From assembly GCA_905116865.2 (NCBI GenBank), contig CAJHNH020008566.1:284501-348500 (forward strand): a stretch of 64,000 bases of DNA, in the 5' to 3' direction. The notes beneath the pieces are model-generated. The model worked only from the letters and a program-made list of their open reading frames with translations. It was not told where the DNA came from and did not search any database. The stretch is from Candidula unifasciata. Its lineage: Eukaryota; Mollusca; Gastropoda; Stylommatophora; Geomitridae. This document shows, in pieces, positions 22,700 through 34,239 of this stretch. The translations under genes were made by a program, and so were the position numbers. The stretch's first letter is position 1. The number at the start of each line of letters is the position of its first letter.

Positions 22700-23205
22700 A
22701 TCCTGGACTTGATGGGCTTCACAGTCATAATTCACTACTGCATATTCATCATAAAGAGGGTGCTAAAATATTACATAGAACCTGTTCTGCTGTATGGCAG
22801 CGAATCTTGGAATGTCAGTGAACGAATTAAGAGGAGTTTGGAAGCAACAGAGATGTGGTTTCTGAAACGAATGTTACGAATAACTTGGACGGCCAGAATA
22901 ACTAACAACAATTGCTTGAAAGAAGCTAATGAAAGTAGATCTCTATATACAACAATAAGAAGGAGACAAACACTGTTCTTTGGCCACATAATGAGAAGAG
23001 AGACATTGGAGAGCATCGTGACAACTGGGACGATCAGTGGAAAGAGGTGTAGAGGCAGGCCAAGAGAGATGATGCTGGATGGGCTAAAACGATGGCATGG
23101 AGGGAAATCATCAAAAGAGTTGTTCCAGTCAACCAGGGATCGTGATCTGTGGAGACGCATGAGCGCCAACGCCAGTTCGCAGGGCACATGATGATGATGA
23201 TGATG
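22700..23205 (+). pseudogene. Non-LTR retrotransposon C-terminal ORF2 fragment
   Basis: Open for about 165 codons: RVLKYYIEPVLLYGSESWNV, then RSLEATEMWFLKRMLRITWT, RRRQTLFFGHIMRRETLESI and GKRCRGRPREMMLDGLKRWH. This is the post-RT domain of RTE/CR1-like LINEs (LLYGSESW, EMWFLKRM, FGHIMRR, GRPR motifs). It ends at a (GAT)n tail, 23187-23205, as an element 3' end. It is 5'-truncated at the edge of the 20-bp array. Confidence 0.88.
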
Positions 23206-23574
23206 ATATTATCATCAATCAGGTGCCGTCTTCACAATGAAGGTCGGCTGCAATAGATCTCAAACTATACCTCCAACATACAACTAAACATATAAAGTAC
23301 AACTTATAACTGAATAAGATATAAAGTATAACACATATAACTAAAAAAAACTATACAGTACAACATATAACCAAATAAAATATAAAGTACAACGCTTAAC
23401 TAAATAAATATAAGGTACCACAGAACTGAATAAAATATAAGATACAAGATAACTAAATAAAATATAAAGTACAACGCTTAAATAAATAGAATATAAGGTA
23501 CCACAGAACTGAATAAAATATCAGATACAAGATAACTTTAAAAAATCTGAAGACAAAAGCTGGCAGGCCCCTTA

Positions 23575-23830
23575 GATACACCATAAGTTGAAAATTACAT
23601 ATGGTGCTAGCCCCATACCCTAAGAGACCAATCAGCACTCAGAGAATGATGTCATCGATAGCATACCAGCTGCCTTTGCTTCCCATGATGTTTCCTTGCA
23701 CCCATTTTAGGGTGGGTCAGCCTGGGAGCTCAGCTTTATTGTTAACATCCACCTCACTCGGGGTTCCAGCACACTAGCAGGCAAAACTGCCAGCCACTGT
23801 GCTGACTTCATTGTACATCATCCAGCGGTA
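23575..23830 (-). mobile_element. tRNA-derived SINE-like element, minus strand
   Basis: On the minus strand, GTCAGCACAGTGGCTGGC (A-box region) is followed by GTGCTGGAACCCCGAG (B-box region) and a body containing ATGATGTCATC. Its head segment is tandemly triplicated at 23780..23990. Part of the body (GACCAATCAGCACTCAGAG) resembles 15360-15395. Confidence 0.6.
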
Positions 23831-23990
23831 TACATACAGACACAACAGCAGACAAAACTGCCAGCCACTGTGCTGACTTCATTGTACATCATCCAGCGGT
23901 ATACATACAGACACAACAGCAGACAAAACTGCCAGCCACTGTGCTGACTTCATTGTACATCATCCAGCGGTATACATACAGACACACACA
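23780..23990. repeat. 71-bp repeat, 3 copies, spanning a SINE end
   Basis: The unit includes GACAAAACTGCCAGCCACTG, TGCTGACTTCATTGTACATC and ATCCAGCGGTATACATACAG. It joins the SINE A-box end and its flank. Confidence 0.93.
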
Positions 23991-24068
23991 CCCATATATA
24001 CTTGTATAAATAAAACAATTAAATATTTCCCAATAATATATATGCAACAATCGTATGTCTCCCAGCAC

Positions 24069-24175
<107 letters not shown>

Positions 24176-24639
24176 ATCATTTGTTTCCTATCAATATATA
24201 TAAAACAATCATGTTTTCCAACACTATTTATATATAAATAACAATCATGTTTCCCAACACACACATATATATACACACATACACACACATAAAATCGTCA
24301 TATTTTCCCCCAACTTTTTCTGTGGGTTCTGCAGCCTCATTGTGGGGGAAGGGGAAAGGGTGTTGAGGGTGGAAGATTAGACAAACGCTCCCCCTCTTTG
24401 CAAGCCAACAAGCATGTCACAATAGTCAACTAATGAGGGGTGTGTCCTGTGAAGTCAGAGTGCAGCCATCTGAGAGGCGAGGAACCAACAGTCTGTATTC
24501 AAATAAGCATAAGGCAGATCTGTAAAGCAGATGTGAATGCAAAATGCCATTTCTGGAAGAAGACCAAAGTCCAGAACTGGATGAACAACCATAATTTTCT
24601 GCCAGAGTTTACAACTGTTTAATGTGAAAAAGAAGAAGA

Positions 24640-25318
24640 AGGTATTCCTTGCAACAGTATACAAATCACATAAAACTGGCTGTCACTCCAAAATAACAAT
24701 AAATGATGAAGAAATTGAAAATGTCACAAACTTTAAATATCTAGGCTCTATTATAAACAACAATGGAGACTGTTTTACAGAAATAAAAAGGAGGATGGCC
24801 ATAGCAATGCAAAGAATAAACAGCTTTAAAAGTCTATGGTTAAGCACTAGCCTGGATATCAGAATTAGAATTTTGAGAGCATGCATCTTCTCTGTAGCAA
24901 CATACGGATGTGAGTTGTGGACTATCAGTCCTTAAAAAAAATGAATAGGGGCTTTTGAGCTGAAATGCTATAGAAAGGTTCTCAGAATATCTTGGACAAA
25001 GAAGAAGAGAAATGCTGACATCTTGAAAGATCTGAACATCAAGAAAGATTGGTTAATAAACAGCATCCTGCCTCGGATGCTGAATTATTTTGGCCATATC
25101 AAGCGCCACAACAGATTGGTAAAAATAATGGCAGAAGGAATGGTACCAGGAAGGAGGGGCAGGGGCCGACCGACACAAAGATGGGCACAGGATATGAGTG
25201 ACTCCTTGAAAATGAAAGTACATGAGGCGGGAGAGCTGGCGAGAGACCGAGTTTCTTTCAGGCAGACCGTGAGGAGAGTGATGTTCAGCAAAGGACCTGC
25301 TACCTGATGATGATGATA
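24640..25318 (+). pseudogene. Non-LTR retrotransposon RT-thumb/C-terminal fragment
   Basis: Reads SKITINDEEIENVTNFKYLG, SIINNNGDCFTEIKRRMAIA, then ATYGCELWTISP. After a stop and a frameshift at about 24930 it continues LKCYRKVLRISWTKKKRN, MLNYFGHIKRHNRLVKIMAE and GRRGRGRPTQRWAQDMSDSL. Motifs FKYLGS, YGCELW, GHIKR and GRGRP are those downstream of LINE reverse transcriptase. It ends CCTGATGATGATGAT, a (GAT)n tail like that of the fragment at 22700. 5'-truncated; upstream of exon 7. Confidence 0.88.
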
Positions 25319-25520
25319 AAAATCATAGAAAAATATTTATAATGAGAATGAAAGGCATAAGTTAAATGACCAGCAACTACTGCAAGAATTACATTTATTC
25401 AGCTGGAATAAAATAAGTCCATTGTGCAGCAGAAATAAGAAACATGTCACAAGTAAACAGTTGTCTGTAGAAAACTGAAAGTAGTTGTCTCCCTTTGAGT
25501 GAAAAACTATTATTTAGCAG

Positions 25521-25632
25521 GCACCAGGAGGTCCACCTGAGGCAGGGCCATCTGAAATACCAGCTGCAGAAACTCCTGCTCCAGGGGGACCTGAAACCAG
25601 ACTGTCAAGAGCTGTATCTGCTGTGAAGGAAG
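25521..25632 (+). CDS. SPEF2: SPEF2 exon 7 (Pro/Gly/Ala-rich linker)
   Basis: Acceptor TATTTAGCAG|GCACCA and donor GAAG|GTGGGT. It encodes APGGPPEAGPSEIPAAETPA, then PGGPETRLSRAVSAVKE. A disordered linker. It is in phase with exon 6 (phase 0) and leaves one G for exon 8. It lies just after a LINE 3' fragment, which it does not resemble. Confidence 0.7.
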
Positions 25633-26369
25633 GTGGGTTGACTTGTGTGTTGCTGTGATTATTAAATTATTTCTTCATGTATAGATAGAAATAAAGGAGA
25701 CAAACCTACTTCCTATGTTCTGACTGAGCATGTTATATTTCTTGTCCTTATTAGGACAAATGTTTTCGTTATTTGAAACCCTACTCTGGCTCTTGCCAGG
25801 GGCCGCAATATAGCCTGGCCATAAATATGGCCTAAGGGCTAAACGCGGTTTATGGGACCTCTCCACAGTGATCCTCACTTGCATGGTGGCACATTGTCAT
25901 CAGGTGTTTATCACGTGTGTGGTGTCCTGGTGGGGTAGAAAGTCAGTCAGTCAGACTGAATATCTTAATAAAGCAGTAGTTCCATCCCCTTGCATTGAAG
26001 ACATTAGTGAATTACCTTTGTACAGATCTGTGATTCTTGTTTCATCGACTGTGTTTATACTTACTTCGCAAGGCAATTAAAATGGAGTTGATTATAGTAA
26101 AGCTTTCGTTAAGCATAAATAAAAACACAAAATATAATTCTTTAGTGCTGCAATTGAACGAGGCAGAATGAACATTGAGGCTAAACCACTTTATCATCAA
26201 GGATAATAAATAGCCATCTTCAGTCGTACCAACCGCAGGAGGTCTATAATCCAGGGACTAGGATTTGCCCAGTCGCACAGACTGATTCTCCAGTGAACAG
26301 ATTCTCTTGCCACTGATGTGTTTCAGTAGTCTCCTTCAACTAAGTCTAGGATGGTTCATTGAAATTGGG
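25633..26369. other. Intron 7, unannotated stretch
   Basis: Unique sequence. It includes ACTCTGGCTCTTGCCAGGGG and other fragments of uncertain origin. No coding evidence. Confidence 0.45.
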
Positions 26370-26500
26370 AGTCTCTGTGGCAGAGTAGTTGTTTGCCTTG
26401 CTCTATGAAAGTCATGGGGTTGTTTTATTGAAGGGTCATTCATTTCATGACTGCAGTTACTGAGATTCATGGAAATTGTTGCTGGAGCTAGGGAGTATGT
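26370..26500 (+). mobile_element. Possible SINE remnant
   Basis: CTCTGTGGCAGAGTAGTTGT looks like a tRNA A-box (TGGCnnAGTnG). The downstream B-box is poor (CATGGGGTTG...). Confidence 0.3.
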
Positions 26501-26699
26501 GGTTTGTGTGGCACTATCAGTAGGCAGCTAGCCATTGTGCAGTAAGAGGTCAAGCCATGTGGGTGAAACCCAGTCCAGTAAACTCGATCCACTTTGGTTG
26601 AAGTGCACAGAGCAAGAGGGAGACCATGCAGAACATAGAGTGACAAAACCAGATTACAAAGAGCACATAGACAAACTTTGGTCTCATCCCAACACTGAG

Positions 26700-26860
26700 A
26701 TGAATGGAGGAAGAGAAGAAGAAGAAGAAGCAGGAGAAGAAGTAGCAACAGCAAAGGCAGCAGCATCAGAGGCAGCAGCAGCATAGATAGCAGCTGTGGC
26801 AGCAGCAGTTGCAGCAGAAGAAGGAGAGGAGGAGGAAAAGAAAAAGAATGTGTGTATCAT
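26700..26860. repeat. (GAA)/(GCA) compound microsatellite
   Basis: GAAGAAGAAG runs into GCAGCAGCA runs and back into GAGGAGGAAAAG. The open frames here are Glu/Ala homopolymer-like and not considered genes. Confidence 0.9.
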
Positions 26861-27147
26861 CTGATCATTGTATACTCCTTAACACTACCTACTTTATCTT
26901 AGCACCTTTTGTCTGAATAGCTGCTGAATTCACCCACTCTGTCAAAGCTATTTATTTAACTTTTATTATATTCATATCAGGTTTACTTACTCTGTCTTGC
27001 TTTCCATTAAGATTTCTCTCTGTATCCAGACTGTTGTTAATTAAAGTTTTGTCTGTCTCTGAGACAACTCCTAACCATTATAATGACTAATCTGGTAGAG
27101 TTTGTTACATTGTCTTCTTTATTTTGACACAAAAATTGTGCAAATAG

Positions 27148-27327
27148 GAACACCAGATGGTTCAAAGGGATCCAAAGAAACTAAGTCATCAGAGAAATCT
27201 GGTACAGATGTGATGCCGTCAACCAGTAAACTCATTGCAGAAAAACCCTTGGCAGATGAAATATTCGAACCGGCCAGAAAACAAGAAGTAGATGTAGAAT
27301 TTGATATTCTCATTTCGGTTAACTTAG
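27148..27327 (+). CDS. SPEF2: SPEF2 exon 8 (polar linker)
   Basis: Acceptor GTGCAAATAG|GAACAC; GA completes a Gly codon from exon 7. It encodes about 60 residues: GTPDGSKGSKETKSSEKSG, DVMPSTSKLIAEKPLADE, and an acidic end EVDVEFDILISVNL. The donor is CTTAG|GTAATC, one base over. Probably disordered, as in the SPEF2 linker. Confidence 0.7.
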
Positions 27328-27814
27328 GTAATCACAGGAAAGCACTTAGTTTTGTGTTTGCTGTTGGAAACATTCACATATTTCAGTTTTCTGGTTTAGT
27401 CTCCATTTACTTTTGGTAATTATCATTTTGTTAAGTTTGCACTGAAAAAAATATTGTTTTTCTATTGTTTTATATTGTTTAGATATTTTACTATTTTCTT
27501 GCAGCAGCTAAAGTGATGATAGATATAGTTTGTAAGATCTCAAGTTATTTATATGCAGTAGTAAATTCAGAAAAATAGTTTGTAAGATCTCAAGTTATTT
27601 ATATGCAGGAGTAAATTCAGAAACAATTCAGACAAAACAGACAATGAAAAATATCTGTGTGTTAACCGTGGATGGAATAGTGTAATTTTTTTGTTGTTAA
27701 CTTCAGTATTACGTCAATAAATGGAGGAAATTAAAACATTTAAAAAAAATGTAACACCAAAATACTAAAACTTGAGGGATTAAAATATCAAATCAAGGAT
27801 CTTTTTCTTTGCTT

Positions 27815-28055
27815 TGGGTTACATTAGGTTAATGGTGCTGGCACCATATTGTGGTGGTGTGATCAGTAATGTGCTGGCCACTTTTACTTCCCATTATAGT
27901 ATTCTTGTACCCACTTTATGTTAGGGTAACTGAAAGAGCAGGTCAGTGTTTTAAAAAAAAATCCTAGTCTCAAATGGTATTTGAACACACACCTACTGTG
28001 CTGACATGCAAACTTGCTAACCACCGCACTACCACAGTTCCCAACAAGAAAAACA
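27815..28055 (-). mobile_element. tRNA-derived SINE-like element, minus strand
   Basis: On the minus strand GTGGTAGTGCGGTGGTTAGC (A-box) is followed by GTGTTCAAATACCA (B-box), then a body ending in CCATTAACC. An AAAAAAAAA run lies inside. Confidence 0.7.
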
Positions 28056-28175
28056 ACTGTACAGTTTAGTTTGTTTTTTTAACTTTAACAATCAAAAAGT
28101 GTGGGAAATAATTCCGGTCAGATATTTGTTTCACTGTTAGAAATTTGTTGAATCATGAAACCGTCTGTGACCTAG

Positions 28176-28280
28176 ATAAAAGTTCTGCCAGGGCCAGCAG
28201 TTCACCAAAAGACAAGAAGTCAAGGTCACCAAAAGGCAAAAAGTCAGACTCAAGTAGCCCCAAGAGGAAGGGAAGTAGAG
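28176..28280 (+). CDS. SPEF2: SPEF2 exon 9 (Ser/Lys-rich linker)
   Basis: Acceptor TGTGACCTAG|ATAAAA and donor TAGAG|GTGAGG. It encodes DKSSARASSSPKDKKSRSPK followed by GKKSDSSSPKRKGSR. A basic SP/SPK-repeat linker in phase with both neighbours. The SPK motifs could be kinase sites (inference). Confidence 0.75.
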
Positions 28281-28358
28281 GTGAGGTATTTTGGCCACCT
28301 TATATGTATTATCTAAGTGTCCTGTGTGCAATCAGTTGGGCTGTTTTTTTACTGGGGA

Positions 28359-28360
<2 letters not shown>

Positions 28361-28400
<40 letters not shown>
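28361..28400. repeat. (AT)n microsatellite
   Basis: 40 bp of AT, 80 bp after the exon 9 donor. Confidence 0.97.
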
Positions 28401-28403
<3 letters not shown>

Positions 28404-28784
28404 ATCTAAGTGTACTTTGTGCAGTAAATTGACCATTTTGTGTTTACTCCTGTTTTTGGTGCTCATATTTACGAGCCTCACAGATTTGTTTACAACAATT
28501 ATCAGTTGTTTGTTGCTCTCCCTGGACCTGCAGCTGCTGCAGCTTCCACTTGTAGATACTTTCTTTCTGACTGCACACTGCTCTTCTGTCTTCTTGGGTG
28601 CCTGCTAGCTTATGTTTTTTTTTCTTAATGCCTCCATATTCATGTTTTTAATGCCTCCTTCTCCTTGTTTCATGATTGATGTGATCAGATATTACTTGCT
28701 TTGACAACAGATCAAGATTTTTTGCTGAAATTATTTTGTGGTTTAAACTGTTGCCCTGGTTTTACTTTTTCCCTTTTCAGGGGC

Positions 28785-28915
28785 AGAATGGGGTCACGGG
28801 GGATAGGTTATTATGAGAATAGGGAAACGAGGATAGGGTCAATATGAGAACGGGGAAACGAGGATAGGGTCAATATGAGAATGGGGACACGAGGGTTAAG
28901 TCAATGTGAGAATAA
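28785..28915. repeat. ~33-bp repeat, about 4 copies
   Basis: Unit like GAGAATGGGGAAACGAGGAT followed by AGGGTCAATAT. Confidence 0.85.
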
Positions 28916-28999
28916 CTAGAACCAACATTTTTAGTTATCACAAAATTTTTCCAGACAATTTCTTCTCATAAAATGTCCCAGAAAATTGTGATTGCCTCT

Positions 29000-29125
29000 T
29001 TCAGATGTTTGTGATAAGCTTTTTTTGTGCTTCATCTCTTTCAGATGTTTGTGATAAGCTTTCTTTGTGCTTCATCTCTTTCAGATGTTTGTGATAAGCT
29101 TTCTTTGTGCTTCATCTCTTTCAAT
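29000..29125. repeat. 41-bp repeat, 3 copies
   Basis: The unit includes TCTTTCAGATGTTTGTGATA then AGCTTTCTTTGTGCTTCATC. Each copy has a TTTCAG acceptor-like site. Confidence 0.93.
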
Positions 29126-29874
29126 TGATCAAACCTTTCCAAGGAGTATCTTGTCATTTTTATGTAGAATCACTTCTGTCTCCGAGATCTCACTTCAGAC
29201 TCTATCTCAGATTCTGGAATTCTTAATTAACAGCCATATTTTAAACTGAAAAGAATTTCTTATATAAATTATTCTTCATTTGATTATATTCAGTTTTTAA
29301 TTGGTCATATTCTGTTCTGTTGATGTTCTTAGCATAATTATCCCCATTTTATCACAGTATGCAGAATGCAGTATCATGTTATATTCTTACAATCCTATTT
29401 TATTATTGTCATATTTCATCCGGCTCTGTTAAAAATTTAAAGCTGAATGCCAGACTTGAACAAGAAACAAAATAAAATAGTGAACAATATTCTCAAATGC
29501 TTAGTCTGAGAAAATGTCAAACTTGAAAAAAGAAACCAATTAAAAAATACATTGAGCAATTATTCTTAGACACATATTTCATGAGAAGATGTTCCACAAT
29601 TAGATAAGTGTGCAACTTGGTTGAATTTCTTTTGGAGTTTTTGTTCTGGTTTCAAATTTGTCACATTCAAGCTTATGTTATGTTGTTTATTTCACATGCG
29701 TAGTTTATATACGCATATCTAATGTACATACACATCAACACTAAGACATACAAGCTAGATATTGTCAAATCTGTTGGCAGTACGTAAATGGTGCAGGTGC
29801 ACAAATAGATCATCATGGTTTGAAGAAAGTGATGCAATAGGTAGTGACCAGAGAATGTGATTGACACTCAGCCC

Positions 29875-32800
29875 CCAGGGGAAGGAAAGGCGGACATACA
29901 ATCACACGGCTGCTGGTACCATTTCAGTTAGAACATTGTCCCTGATGCTAAAGATAAGAATGGGGAAGGCAAGGCGGACATACAGTCACACGGCTGCTGG
30001 TACCATTTCAGTTAGAACATTGTCCCTGATGCTGAAGATAAGAATGGGGAAGGCAAGGCGGACATACAGTCACACGGCTGCTGGTAGCATGTCAGTTAGA
30101 ACATTGTCCCTGATGCTGAAGATAAGAATGGGGAAGGCAAGGCGGACATACAATCACACGGCTGCTGGTAGCATGTCAGTTAGAACATTGTCCCTGATGC
30201 TGAAGATAAGAATGGGGAAGGCAAGGCGGACATACAATCACACGGCTGCTGGTAGCATGTCAGTTAGAACATTGTCCCTGATGCTGAAGATAAGAATGGG
30301 GAAGGCAAGGCGGACATACAGTCACACGGCTGCTGGTAGCATGTCAGTTAGAACATTGTCCCTGATGCTGAAGATAAGAATGGGGAAGGCAAGGCGGACA
30401 TACAGTCACACGGCTGCTGGTAGCATGTCAGTTAGAACATTGTCCCTGATGCTGAAGATAAGAATGGGGAAGGCAAGGCGGACATACAATCACACGGCTG
30501 CTGGTAGCATGTCAGTTAGAACATTGTCCCTGATGCTGAAGATAAGAATGGGGAAGGCAAGGCGGACATACAATCACACGGCTGCTGGTAGCATGTCAGT
30601 TAGAACATTGTCCCTGATGCTGAAGATAAGAATGGGGAAGGCAAGGCGGACATACAGTCACACGGCTGCTGGTAGCATGTCAGTTAGAACATTGTCCCTG
30701 ATGCTGAAGATAAGAATGGGGAAGGCAAGGCGGACATACAATCACACGGCTGCTGGTAGCATGTCAGTTAGAACATTGTCCCTGATGCTGAAGATAAGAA
30801 TGGGGAAGGCAAGGCGGACATACAGTCACACGGCTGCTGGTAGCATGTCAGTTAGAACATTGTCCCTGATGCTGAAGATAAGAATGGGGAAGGCAAGGCG
30901 GACATACAGTCACACGGCTGCTGGTAGCATGTCAGTTAGAACATTGTCCCTGATGCTGAAGATAAGAATGGGGAAGGCAAGGCGGACATACAATCACACG
31001 GCTGCTGGTAGCATGTCAGTTAGAACATTGTCCCTGATGCTGAAGATAAGAATGGGGAAGGCAAGGCGGACATACAATCACACGGCTGCTGGTAGCATGT
31101 CAGTTAGAACATTGTCCCTGATGCTGAAGATAAGAATGGGGAAGGCAAGGCGGACATACAGTCACACGGCTGCTGGTAGCATGTCAGTTAGAACATTGTC
31201 CCTGATGCTGAAGATAAGAATGGGGAAGGCAAGGCGGACATACAGTCACACGGCTGCTGGTAGCATGTCAGTTAGAACATTGTCCCTGATGCTGAAGATA
31301 AGAATGGGGAAGGCAAGGCGGACATACAGTCACACGGCTGCTGGTAGCATGTCAGTTAGAACATTGTCCCTGATGCTGAAGATGAGAATGGGGAAGGCAA
31401 GGCAGACATACAGTCACACGGCTGCTGGTAGCATGTCAGTTAGAACATTGTCCCTGATGCTGAAGATAAGAATGGGGAAGGCAAGGCGGACATACAGTCA
31501 CACGGCTGCTGGTAGCATGTCAGTTAGAACATTGTCCCTGATGCTGAAGATGAGAATGGGGAAGGCAAGGCAGACATACAGTCACACGGCTGCTGGTAGC
31601 ATGTCAGTTAGAACATTGTCCCTGATGCTGAAGATAAGAATGGGGAAGGCAAGGCGGACATACAGTCACACGGCTGCTGGTAGCATGTCAGTTAGAACAT
31701 TGTCCCTGATGCTGAAGATAAGAATGGGGAAGGCAAGGCGGACATACAGTCACACGGCTGCTGGTAGCATGTCAGTTAGAACATTGTCCCTGATGCTGAA
31801 GATGAGAATGGGGAAGGCAAGGCAGACATACAGTCACACGGCTGCTGGTAGCATGTCAGTTAGAACATTGTCCCTGATGCTGAAGATAAGAATGGGGAAG
31901 GCAAGGCGGACATACAGTCACACGGCTGCTGGTAGCATGTCAGTTAGAACATTGTCCCTGATGCTGAAGATAAGAATGGGGAAGGCAAGGCGGACATACA
32001 GTCACACGGCTGCTGGTAGCATGTCAGTTAGAACATTGTCCCTGATGCTGAAGATAAGAATGGGGAAGGCAAGGCGGACATACAGTCACACGGCTGCTGG
32101 TAGCATGTCAGTTAGAACATTGTCCCTGATGCTGAAGATAAGAATGGGGAAGGCAAGGCGGACATACAGTCACACACGGCTGCTGGTAGCATGTCAGTTA
32201 GAACATTGTCCCTGATGCTGAAGATAAGAATGAGGAAGGCAAGGCGGACATACAGTCACACGGCTGCTGGTAGCATGTCAGTTAGACATTGTCCCTGATG
32301 CTGAAGATAAGAATGGGGAAGGCAAGGCGGACATACAGTCACACGGCTGCTGGTAGCATGTCAGTTAGAACATTGTCCCTGATGCTGAAGATAAGAATGG
32401 GGAAGGCAAGGCGGACATACAATCACACGGCTGCTGGTAGCATGTCAGTTAGAACATTGTCCCTGATGCTGAAGATAAGAATGGGGAAGGCAAGGCAGAC
32501 ATACAATCACACGGCTGCTGGTAGCATGTCAGTTAGAACATTGTCCCTGATGCTGAAGATAAGAATGGGGAAGGCAAGGCAGACATACAGTCACACGGCT
32601 GCTGGTACCATTTCAGTTAGAACATTGTCCCTGATGCTGAAGATAAGAATGGGGAAGGCAAGGCGGACATACAATCACACGGCTGCTGGTAGCATGTCAG
32701 TTAGAACATTGTCCCTGATGCTGAAGATAAGAATGGGGAAGGCAAGGCGGACATACAGTCACACGGCTGCTGGTAGCATGTCAGTTAGAACATTGTCCCT

Positions 32801-33155
32801 GATGCTGAAGATAAGAATGGGGAAGGCAAGGCGGACATACAGTCACACGGCTGCTGGTAGCATGTCAGTTAGAACATTGTCCCTGATGCTGAAGATAAGA
32901 ATGGGGAAGGCAAGGCGGACATACAGTCACACGGCTGCTGGTAGCATGTCAGTTAGAACATTGTCCCTGATGCTGAAGATAAGAATGGGGAAGGCAAGGC
33001 GGACATACAGTCACACGGCTGCTGGTAGCATGTCAGTTAGAACATTGTCCCTGATGCTGAAGATAAGAATGGGGAAGGCAAGGTGGACATACAGTCACAC
33101 GGCTGCTGGTAGCATGTCAGTTAGAACATTGTCCCTGATGCTGAAGATAAGAATT
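29875..33155. repeat. 84-bp minisatellite, about 39 copies
   Basis: The unit includes GATGCTGAAGATAAGAATGG, GGAAGGCAAGGCGGACATAC and GCTGCTGGTAGCATGTCAGT. The period is 28 codons, so the + strand stays open for 784 codons (repeat SLMLKIRMGKARRTYSHTAA...). The frame is broken at 32172 (+2) and 32286 (-1). No conserved start, splice context or domain. It lies wholly in intron 9 of SPEF2. Longest array in the window. Confidence 0.98.
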
Positions 33156-33234
33156 GAGCTTTTATAGGCATTTCTTGAGGGCTTTGGTGTCAGTTCTTGA
33201 ATCAACTCAATTCTTCAAACTAATAGATGTGTGC

Positions 33235-33390
33235 GTGCACACGTGTGCGCACACGCACACACACGCATGCAAGCGCTCACGCACACACACAGACACCACA
33301 CACACACATATGCATGCACACACAGACACCACACATACACATATGCACGCACACACACACACATGCACTCACACACACACACAAACATAT
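33235..33390. repeat. (CA)n-rich microsatellite
   Basis: CACACA runs with ATGCA and GACACC interruptions, directly downstream of the 84-bp array. Confidence 0.95.
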
Positions 33391-33392
33391 CT

Positions 33393-33615
33393 AGATCCAT
33401 ATTCTGGAACCATCTAGACCCATGTTCTGGAACCATCTAGATCCAATCCATATTCGGAAACCATCTAGACCCATGTTCTGGAACCATCTAGGCCCATGTT
33501 CTGGAACCATCTAGATCCATGTTCTGGAACCATCTAGATCCATGTTCTGGAACAATCTAGATCCACATTCTGGAACCATCTAGATCCACATTCTGGAACA
33601 ATCTAGACCCATGTT
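33393..33615. repeat. 23-bp repeat, about 9 copies
   Basis: The unit is CCATCTAGATCCATGTTCTG followed by GAA. Confidence 0.94.
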
Positions 33616-34239
33616 CAGGAATCACTCCAACACAGCAGATTATCAATAAATGCTGTAGGTGGAGAAAAACGAGTTAGTACAGGAGCTCTTCACCTTATGC
33701 TGAAATAGGTCAAAGTTCAAGGTCGAGAGGATTAACTTGTTGCACCAGATTAACCCATTTAACTCAACTGTCTCCAAAGAACGGCTAGCCGCCGTAGACA
33801 CTTGCCGAGAGCTTCACATAAAACAGAAACTCCATAGCTCCAGCTATGATCCCCAGGGATCTATGTAAAAGTGGCACTCACGAACTCATGCGTGGAACAA
33901 GCCCATGACCTTGAGAGTGCGGAACAAATGGCTTGACCACTTCACCATGAAGATTCCCCCCTCCCAGATTAAATAAATAAACAAACAGATGAAGAATGGA
34001 ACTTACAGCATTTTCTTAGAACATCGCCTACTTTGGCAGCCAACAAAGAGTTCCGACACTAATAGACTTGGTTACAAGTAAGCCTATCTCTACCCTACCC
34101 CCATGGTGAGTGTTATCCCGCTTATGTCCTCACTAACTCAGTCTTGCTATATACTATCTAGTCTTATTACAATGGTGTAATTCCTACAGTCTACTAATCT
34201 GTTGCATTGAATATTCTGCAAAAGTATTAGAACTTATAA
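33616..34239. other. Intron 9, unannotated stretch
   Basis: Unique sequence. On the minus strand 33870-33950 is faintly tRNA-like (GAGTTCGTGAGTGCC), possibly a SINE remnant. Not supported enough to call. Confidence 0.35.

Larger units (their letters stand above)
28401..29874. other. Intron 9, mostly unique sequence
   Basis: AT-rich intron with two short repeats (listed separately at 28785 and 29000). Likewise 27328-27814 holds only a ~52-bp duplication (AGTTTGTAAGATCTCAAGTT at about 27526 and 27577). No gene. Confidence 0.5.

Noticed and set aside
29861..33167. Frames of 784 and 292 codons as a novel repeat protein gene
   Set aside because: They follow from an 84-bp period with few mutations. 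They lie inside a SPEF2 intron, are broken by indels, and show no start context, domain or codon-level constraint.
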